Source: Actinomycetes bacterium
GTDB lineage: Bacteria > Actinomycetota > Acidimicrobiia > Acidimicrobiales > Microtrichaceae
Length of the DNA stretch: 5,060 nt
Assembly (NCBI GenBank): GCA_023423215.1
Contig: JAFAFZ010000578.1
Location: 1 to 5,060 of the forward strand
Reading direction: 5' to 3'
Part shown: positions 1-5,060 of the stretch, piece after piece
Position numbering within the stretch: the stretch's first letter is position 1
Layout of the letters: each line of letters opens with the position of its first letter
Program-made: the position numbers and the translations under genes
Notes under the pieces: generated by a model
The model's input: the letters and a program-made list of their open reading frames with translations, nothing else
Told to the model about the DNA's origin: nothing
Database searches by the model: none

Positions 1-3000
1 CCCCGTCGGGGTCGCCATCTGGATCCGTCGACGCCGAGGCGTCGAGCGGGACCGAGGTGCCCTCCTCGCCCGAGGCGGGCGCCGCGAGCGATGCGGTCGG
101 CGGGAGGTTCTCGGGCTCCTCCGGATCCTCCGGCTCGGTCACCGCCACCGTGACGGTGGCGATGTTCGAGGCGAAGGTGCCGTCGTGCACCCGGTAGGTG
201 AAGGTGTCCTCACCGCGGAACCCACGCTCGGGCCGGTAGCGCACGGTGCCGTCGGCGGACAGCTCGGCGGTGCCGTGGTCCGGACCGTCGACCACCTCGG
301 CGGTGAGCTGATCGCTCACGTCCGCGTCCCAGCCGTCGAGCTCGATGCCCACCTCTCGCCCGGGCGTGGTCACGGCCACGTCCTCGGCCACCGGTGCGTG
401 CACCGTGCTGAGCAGGAAGCCACGCGGCACCCCGTCCAGCATGCCGAACCCGACGATCTGGCCGTGTTCGTTGATGTCGTTGACCGTCTCGAGCACCCAG
501 CCGGAGCCGGCCGGGAGCAGCGTGTTCAGGTCCACGGGGACGCCACCCTCCTCGAGCAGGAAGGGTCGTTCGGTCGATGACGTCCGAGGCATGTACATGC
601 CGACGATCTGTCCGCGGTCGTTGATGTCGATCGCTCGCGAGCCACGTGTGCCGATGCCCGGTTCGAGGTCGCGCACCTGGCCGTCGACGAACATCACCGC
701 CTTCCGGTGGCTCTCGCTGTCGGACCAACCGACGGCGACGCCGACGTCGTTGATGGCGAGCGCTCGGCTCGAGAACAGGTCGGGCCGGGCGAGGGTGCCC
801 AGCCGGCGCACGCCGTCCGCCGTCCACGCGAGCGCCTCGGTCGGACCGTCTCCGAACCGTCGCGTCTCGGCAGCCGAGCCGACGATGGTGCCGGCGTCGT
901 TGACGTCGTAGGCCTCGCCGGTGCCCGTCCAGGGCAGCGGCAGCGTGTGCACCCCGGCGCCGTCCCACTCCACCGGCAGTCTCCCGGACGTGCCGACGAC
1001 GGCGCCGGCGGTGTTGCGACCGAACGCCTGGCCGGTGCCGTGCCCGGCTGCCAACGGCAGCGGGGTCACCACGTCGACCGACGAGACGGTGACCGGTTGC
1101 AGGCTGCCGACGCTGGACGACAGCGAGCCGACGATCGTGCCGTCGTCACCGACCGATTCGGTCTGGAGTCCGAGAGGGATCCCGATGCGCTCGGCAGCAC
1201 CACCGCTCCAGCGGATCGTGGGACCGTCATCGGTGCGACGACTCCCGGTGCCGATCACGACGCCGCGGTCGTTCAGGGCCGAGGCCGAGGTGTGCTGGTT
1301 GGCGTCGGTCGGGTCGGCGAGCTCGGTGACCTTCCAGGCGGCATCGGGCGACACGGTCACCCGCTGCACCTCGGTCGTCGTGCGATGACCTGCGGCGTCG
1401 GTGACGCGCAGGCGCAGGCGGTAGCCGCCGTGTGGCAGGTCGGCGCCGGAAGGGTTGCCGCTGCGGCGCTCGAAGAGCGCACCGCCGACGGTCGGCAGCC
1501 AGGACGACTCGTCGCGCCAACGGGAGCCGTCCCAGTAGCGACCGCGGGCGTCTCGCAGCTCGACCTCGACCGACTGCACGCCGGCGGTGCCATCGGCGGC
1601 GGTGCCGGCGACGCGGTCCAGGTTCGGCGCGACGCCGTCGGGAACCGGGGTGAGCAGCCGTGCCGACGGCTCGTCGACGTCGATGCGCACCACGTGGGTG
1701 CGGGTGGGCTCGACGGTGCCGTCGGCGCCGGTCGCCCGGTAGGTCAGCGTCGTGACGCCCGGCGTGGAGACCGGGACGCTGAGCGAGGACCCGGCGACGG
1801 TCGTCTCCGGTGCGGACTGCGCTCCCGTCGCGGACCAGGTGATCGAGGCAACGCCGCCATCCGCCTGGGCCGAGAGCCCGACGGTCACCGGGCCGTCGTT
1901 CCAGCCCCGGTCGTTCGGGGTCGGGGTGCGCTCGGCGAGCGTGAAGGGTGTCGTCGGCACCTCGGCCAGCGCGACCTCGGTCATCGGCGAGCGGTTGCCT
2001 GCCGCGTCCGTGGCGAACGCCTGCAACGTCGTCGCACCCGCGGGGGCGGCGATCGGACCGTCGTAGGCGGCGAAGCGCTCGCCGGTCGAGACGAACACCT
2101 GGTCGACGCCCGTGCCGGCATCGGTCGCCGAGACGGCGAAGCGACGCTGGGCACCACGGCCGAACGCACTGACGGTCAGCTCGGGGGCCGTGACGTCGGC
2201 CGCGTCGGGGCCGCTGACGTCGGTCGTGGCCTCGACGACCTCGTCCGCCTCGCCGTCGTCGTCGGTGTCCACCCGCAGCGTGGCGGTGCCGGTGGGCCGG
2301 AGCTCCAGCTCGGCCGCACCCTCGGGCACGTCGACGTCGGTCCAGCGCACTGCGCGGCTGGGCGACTGCTGGGTGCCGTCGAGCAGCTCCAGCTGCAGCG
2401 GCTCGCCGGTCGCCCGGAACGACAGCCGGTAGGTCTCGGTGTCGCTGAGCGGCAGTGTCGTCAGACCGGCGTCGGGCACGTTGGAGAGAAACTGGGTGAC
2501 GCCGGGGACGACGCCGTTCGAGTCGGCGTTCGTCGGTGTCTCGTGGCCCTGCCCGTCGCGCACGACGACGTCGGTGCCGCCGAGCAGGCGCACGTAGCGC
2601 AGCGCGTGCTCGGCGTCGGGGCCGGCGGGGGCGTCAGCGGCGGCCAGACCCTGCTCGGAGGAGATGCAGACGCCCAGGTCCTGACCGGCCTGACCGATCG
2701 GCCCGCGGTAGCTGCCCGGCTGGTCCGAGTCGGCCGGCGTGCGCAGCAGGTGGTCGAGCTCGGCGAGCGCGATCGAGTTGCCCGTCACACCCGTGTGCTC
2801 GGCATCGAAGTTGTCACCGGTCGACGACGAGGGCAGGACGATGATCTCGGCGTCCTCGGCGTTCAGGTCCTGCCCGAGACCGACTCGGGTGGCGCTCACG
2901 TGCGGCACGGTGCCGTCACCGCACACGAGCTCCTGCTCGATGACGTTGCGTGACTCGCAGTCGAAGATGCCGAGGGTGCACACGACGCGGTTGCGGGCGA

Positions 3001-5060
3001 CGACGCTGCCGATCGTGTTGCGGCCGGCCTGGAGCCCGACGACGTGGGTGATGTCCACGTCGGTGTCCAGCTGTCGCCAGTCCGCCTGTCCACTGCGGAT
3101 CTGGAAGTTCATCGCGGTGGTGCCCGGCTGGAACGTGGGGTTGTCGGCGTCCAGCTGGCGGGACAGGTCACCGAAGGAGTAGCTCTCGAAGCTGCGTCCG
3201 TCGTGGTTGATGTTCCAGCCGTCCTCGCGCATCACCGGCACCTCGGCCAGGTCGTGGTAGTACGGCCCGGCCATCAGCTGGTGGGCTGCGGGGAAGCTGC
3301 CGACGATGTGACGCACGGTCTCGGCGTCGCCGTTGACCGGCCACGGGGCGAAGTCACCCGTGTGCAGCACGTTGACGAGCTTCGGTGCGCCGAGCCACGG
3401 AGCGCCGAAGGTGATGAGGCGCTCGACGGGGGCGGCGAACCCGGCGTCCACGAGGTAGCGCTGTGCGACGAGGCTGCCCATCGAGTGGGTGATGATGTTC
3501 ACGTCGCGGTTCGGCCAGAAGCTGCGCACGCACTCCATGAAGTCGGCGAGGTTGGCGGCGCTCTGCGCGTTGTCGAGCCGCCAGTCGTAGGCGAAGTTGA
3601 ACAGGGTCGGCAGGTTCTGCTCCTCCATCTGCGTGAGGTCGCAGCCCGCGCTGGTGTAACGGGAGAGCTCGCCGTCGACCTGGTACTCCCGGTAGCCCTG
3701 CCCCGCGAGGTGGCCGAGCAGGCGGTCGTACACGCCGAGTGCCGGGTTGATGTGGCGATCGGCCCGGTAGCAGGTCTCGTCGTCGAGCGGTTCGAACGCG
3801 GCGATGTCATCGAACGCACGACCCTCGTCCAGGTCCTCCTGCCAGCGGCTGAGCGCGATGCGGTCCTCACTGCAGGCCATCCACAACTCGGTGCCCTCGT
3901 CGCTCTCGGGGCCCGGAGCAGGCACCGTGCGCGAGAGTCGGCTGGCGCCGGCGCCGTGCACGAAGACGACTGGGTTGACGGCGTTCGCCAGGTAGGCGGT
4001 CGCATTGCCCTGCCAGCCGGCATCGCCGACGATGTCGCCGTCGGCGTTGATGCCGATCGCCGTCTGCAGCGCGACTGGAGCGGCGGGATCGACCAGCCCG
4101 GTGAGGTCCCGCAGCTCGCCGTCGACGGCCAGGAAGGCGGTCGACGCCCCGGACGCAGTGGCCATGCGGCCGACCAGCTCGCCGCTCTCGTTGACGTCGG
4201 TGGGCCACACCTGGTCCTCGGGTCGGCCCAGCAGCTCGACGACTCCGCCCTCGATCACGTAGCCCTGGCGCCCGCGCTCCGTCTGCGCGAAGGCACCGAT
4301 CAGACCGCTGTCGCCGATCGTGGTGGCGGCTCCCTCGTACTCGCCGATGGTGGGGAGGATCGATGGGGAGCCGCCACGCCACAGCACCGGCGCCTGCTGA
4401 TCGGGCGCGCCGTCGTGCTCCTGCCAGTCGGCGGTCCCGACCACGTCGCCGTCAGCGTTGATGTCCCAGCCATACCAGTGCGGATCGAAGCTGTTCGGAA
4501 CAGGATGCTGGAGCGGGGTCACCGAGCCGTCGCGGTGAACGACGGCACTGCCGGCGAGCATGTCGCCACGGTCGTTCATCGCCATGACCTCGCCGATGCC
4601 GTCGGACTGGGTGGTGAGCGGCCTGACGCGCTGGAAGTCGCCGAGGTTGCCCTCGGCATCGGCGACCCACACACCGATCCAACCCGTGGCGGCCTCGGTC
4701 GGCGTCGAGATCCGACCTGCGACCGATCCGTCCGGCGAGATGGCGTCGATCTCGACCTTCTGGGCGCCGGCAGCGACCAGCTCCTTCATGGGCTCGCCCG
4801 CCTTCGCGAGGAAGCCGTAGGAGCGGTCGTTCAGGACGTAGTCGCCGGCGACGGCGCCGGCGTCCGAGACGCCGACCGGGTCGACCTGGGTCACACCCGG
4901 CACGGGACCGAACACGTCGGTGAGCTGGAAGCCGACCATGGGCACCGTCGGCAGCCAGTCCGAGGCGGCGGCCTGGACGACGGCGTCGGCGCCGGTCGCG
5001 GACGTCGTTGCGCCGCTCCACGGCGTGGCGACCATCGTGGTGGCCGCGACGGCGGTGGCG
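1..5060 (-). CDS. Giant secreted multidomain protein: HAF repeats, LCAT-like hydrolase, Ig-like modules (partial, both ends missing)
   Basis: One frame is open across the whole window: 1686 complete codons from base 5059 down to base 2, no stop, no start that looks genuine. An in-frame ATG at 5035-5033 exists, but it sits inside an Ala/Thr/Val-rich stretch that reads like the hydrophobic part of a signal peptide. The true start is therefore probably beyond base 5060. The protein is probably exported. Domain order: signal peptide tail, seven HAF-type repeats, LCAT-like alpha/beta hydrolase with an intact Ser-Asp-His triad, beta-rich segment with an Asp-rich loop, three Ig/OmpL47-like modules, seven more HAF-type repeats, a Big_9-type Ig domain, a Glu/Pro linker and the start of a PKD-like domain. 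The likely role is an extracellular lipase, esterase or acyltransferase on a long modular scaffold; the substrate is unknown. Codon use is uniform, with no sign of a break or recent patchwork. The C-terminal end, which may carry a cell-surface anchor, is missing. Confidence 0.96.
2..136 (-). other. Glu/Pro linker and start of a PKD-like domain (residues 1642-1686, cut by window edge)
   Basis: Residues 1642-1654 are almost all Glu, Pro and Asp (EPEDPEEPENLPP), an extended acidic linker. They are followed by PTASLAAPASGEEGTSVPL and DASASTDPDGDP. The combination PTAxL...EGxxVxLDASxSxDPDGD is the opening of a PKD-type domain, which usually continues for about 50 more residues. The gene therefore extends beyond base 1, and the remaining C-terminus, including any anchor or sorting signal, is not visible. 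Confidence 0.8.
137..391 (-). other. Big_9/cadherin-like Ig domain (residues about 1557-1641)
   Basis: The segment starts VAEDVAVTT (from Val1557) and contains VVDGPDHGTAEL, then GTVRYRPERGFRGEDTFTY and RVHDG, ending in IATVTVAVTE. The signatures PxHGTxxL, Y-x-P-x-x-x-F-x-G-x-D-x-F-x-Y and ATVxVxV are those of bacterial Ig domains of the Big_9 type, common as tandem stalk units in secreted adhesins and enzymes. Only one copy is visible, but more could follow downstream beyond the window edge. Its role is most likely structural spacing away from the cell. Confidence 0.88.
392..1339 (-). repeat. C-terminal HAF-type repeat array, seven units (residues about 1241-1556)
   Basis: A second set of seven motifs, spaced 38-50 residues apart, starts at residues 1262 (LNDRGVVIGT), 1303 (VGDDGTIVGS), 1348 (RNTAGAVVGT), 1386 (VNDAGTIVGS), 1436 (INDVGVAVGW), 1479 (INDRGQIVGM) and 1529 (INEHGQIVGF). 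The second part of the unit is seen in ALAWTADG, AVMFVDG, PFLLEEGG and RGFLLS, often followed by a short DL- or LGTL-type segment (RRLGTLA, RDLEPG, VDLNTLL). Units 4-7 match the HAF consensus more closely than most units of the N-terminal array; unit 3 is the most degenerate. The array opens with WKVTELADP (Trp1242), a typical lead-in strand. The function is unknown; a propeller-like fold is an inference from unit length and count. Confidence 0.88.
1340..2194 (-). other. Three Ig-like/OmpL47-like beta-sandwich modules (residues 956-1240)
   Basis: Module 1 (about 956-1036) begins TAPELTVSA, has ATDAGTGVDQV and AAYDGPI in the middle, and ends FATDAAGNRS. This is the pattern of OmpL47-type domains found in many secreted bacterial proteins. 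Module 2 (about 1037-1130) begins PTPNDRGWNDGPVTV (Trp1053) and ends VVRIDVDEP, a frequent partner of module 1. Its closing motif is degenerate, ATGADGTVEP in place of the usual ATDxAGNxE. Module 3 (about 1131-1240) has RVAGTAADGTAGVQSVEVEL followed by YWDG (1175-1178) and RW, and ends RVTDAAGH (Asp1221). Such modules usually act as spacers or as carbohydrate- or surface-binding units. Here they form a stalk between the enzyme and the second repeat array. No catalytic residues were seen. Confidence 0.75.
2195..2644 (-). other. Beta-rich segment with Asp-rich calcium-loop-like motif (residues about 806-955)
   Basis: This stretch has alternating hydrophobic residues typical of a beta sandwich (RYVRLLGG, YRLSFRATGE, LQLELLDG, AELELRP). 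It ends in TLRVDTDDDGEADEV, where Asp931, Asp933, Asp935 and Asp939 follow the DxDxDGxxD spacing of calcium-binding loops seen in thrombospondin type 3 and dockerin-like repeats. It lies directly after the last cysteine of the hydrolase and before the first Ig-like module, so it may be a C-terminal accessory domain of the enzyme. No named family was recognised with confidence. Calcium binding is inferred from the residue spacing only. Confidence 0.55.
2645..3976 (-). other. LCAT-like alpha/beta hydrolase (lipase/acyltransferase) domain (residues about 362-805)
   Basis: The domain opens with a hydrophobic strand and an oxyanion-type turn, NPVVFVHGAG (362-371). YDWR (491-494) matches the FDWR-type motif before the nucleophile in the LCAT family. 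The nucleophile elbow is THSMGS, with Ser526 as nucleophile. GDGTVP (714-719) is the family motif carrying the catalytic Asp (Asp715), and EHTG (754-757) supplies the catalytic His (His755). The order Ser, Asp, His and the 40-residue Asp-His gap fit LCAT-type enzymes, which cleave an acyl ester of a lipid and pass it to water or another acceptor. The elbow has Thr where many lipases have Gly (T-H-S-M-G), so it is not a strict GxSxG; family members are known to vary here. About 155 residues separate HG from Ser526, room for a cap or lid. Eight cysteines (396, 430, 473, 510, 694, 701, 713, 798) suggest disulfides in an exported fold. Substrate and hydrolase-versus-transferase activity are not determined by the sequence. 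Confidence 0.85.
3977..4882 (-). repeat. N-terminal HAF-type repeat array, seven units (residues about 60-361)
   Basis: Seven copies of a short motif of the form [hydrophobic]-N-x-x-G-x-x-x-G are spaced 39-54 residues apart. They start at residues 64 (VSDAGAVAGD), 107 (ISPDGSVAGR), 161 (MNDRGDMLAG), 200 (INADGDVVGT), 248 (IGDSGLIGAF), 289 (VNESGELVGR) and 337 (INADGDIVGD). Most are followed by a second motif ending in a WRGG-, EGG- or VDG-like turn (for example PVLWRGG, GYVIEGG, AFLAVDG). This two-part pattern is that of the HAF family of extracellular repeats (named for a His-Ala-Phe core), found in secreted bacterial proteins of mostly unknown function. The unit length of about 45 residues and the predicted short beta strands would suit a seven-bladed propeller, which is inference. 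The array ends just before the first strand of the hydrolase domain. Confidence 0.85.
4982..5059 (-). other. Probable signal peptide, C-terminal part (residues 1-26)
   Basis: The first visible residues (ATAVAATTMVATPWSGATTSA) are small and hydrophobic, as in the h- and c-regions of a Sec signal peptide. Possible signal peptidase I sites with small residues at -3 and -1 follow SGA (residue 17), TSA (residue 21) or ADA (residue 26). The positively charged n-region would lie outside the window. If translation instead began at Met9 there would be no basic n-region and little hydrophobic core, so an upstream start is preferred. Export also fits the repeats, Ig-like modules and clustered cysteines downstream. 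This is inference from composition and context. Confidence 0.6.

Noticed and set aside
185..580. A 131-codon open frame on the plus strand
   Set aside because: It is in the same antisense register; it stops at 578-580 opposite the only other TCA codon seen in the real gene. It overlaps the Big_9 domain and HAF units, which have clear family motifs on the minus strand.
707..2953. A 748-codon open frame on the plus strand
   Set aside because: It is the exact codon-for-codon antisense of the real gene. Stops in that register arise only where the real gene uses TTA, CTA or TCA, which are very rare here. Its end at 2951-2953 is the antisense of the TCA codon for Ser703. Its translation is Arg/Gly/Ala/Asp-rich with no recognisable domain.
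471..4462. A recurring plus-strand DNA word of the type CGTTGATGTCG (near 470, 620, 750, 4050 and 4460; variant forms near 898 and 4190) that could look like dispersed operator or direct repeats
   Set aside because: Each copy is the complement of codons for the D-I-N-D core of a HAF unit and is in frame with the gene. The protein repeat explains the spacing, so no DNA-level role is needed.
4452..5021. Arg-rich open frame on the minus strand in another register (similar ones at 3867-4382, 3499-4023 and 210-968)
   Set aside because: These have low-complexity Arg/Ala/Gly/Thr/Ser compositions expected from an out-of-frame reading of GC-rich DNA, and the true frame through the same bases gives recognisable HAF and hydrolase motifs.
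5033..5035. In-frame ATG as the translation start
   Set aside because: The frame stays open upstream to the window edge and encodes signal-peptide-like residues. No purine-rich ribosome binding site is visible in the 25 bases upstream, and starting here would leave the exported protein without a basic n-region.

Overview
The window lies entirely inside one very long protein-coding gene on the minus strand. Reading that strand from base 5059 to base 2 gives 1686 sense codons with no stop and no frameshift. Neither the true start nor the stop is inside. The base composition is strongly GC-rich, and the codons almost always end in G or C: no TTA or CTA leucine codon was seen, and only two TCA serine codons. 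This, together with the domain content, suggests a high-GC bacterium, most likely an actinomycete-type organism (Acidimicrobiia is one possibility). The taxonomic guess is weak, because nothing in the window is diagnostic. Residue numbers below count from the first complete codon (bases 5059-5057 = residue 1).

Layout from the N-terminal to the C-terminal side, which runs from high to low coordinates: the tail of a probable Sec-type signal peptide (residues 1-26); a first array of seven HAF-type repeats (about 60-361); an alpha/beta hydrolase domain resembling the lecithin:cholesterol acyltransferase (LCAT) family, with a complete Ser526/Asp715/His755 triad and all eight cysteines of the protein (about 362-805); a beta-rich segment ending in an Asp-rich, calcium-loop-like motif (806-955); three Ig-like or OmpL47-like beta-sandwich modules (956-1240); a second array of seven HAF-type repeats (about 1241-1556); a Big_9/cadherin-like Ig domain (about 1557-1641); and a Glu/Pro-rich linker leading into the start of a PKD-like domain cut by the window edge.

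The picture is of a secreted or surface-displayed multidomain protein. A lipase or acyltransferase-like enzyme sits between two matching seven-repeat arrays, and a stalk of Ig-like modules follows. The architecture implies action on lipids or acyl esters outside the cell, with the repeat arrays as binding or spacing modules. The substrate and the function of the arrays cannot be read from the sequence. No RNA gene, mobile element, CRISPR array, promoter or terminator was seen, and there is no intergenic DNA. The long open frames on the plus strand and in the other minus frames are shadows of this gene.
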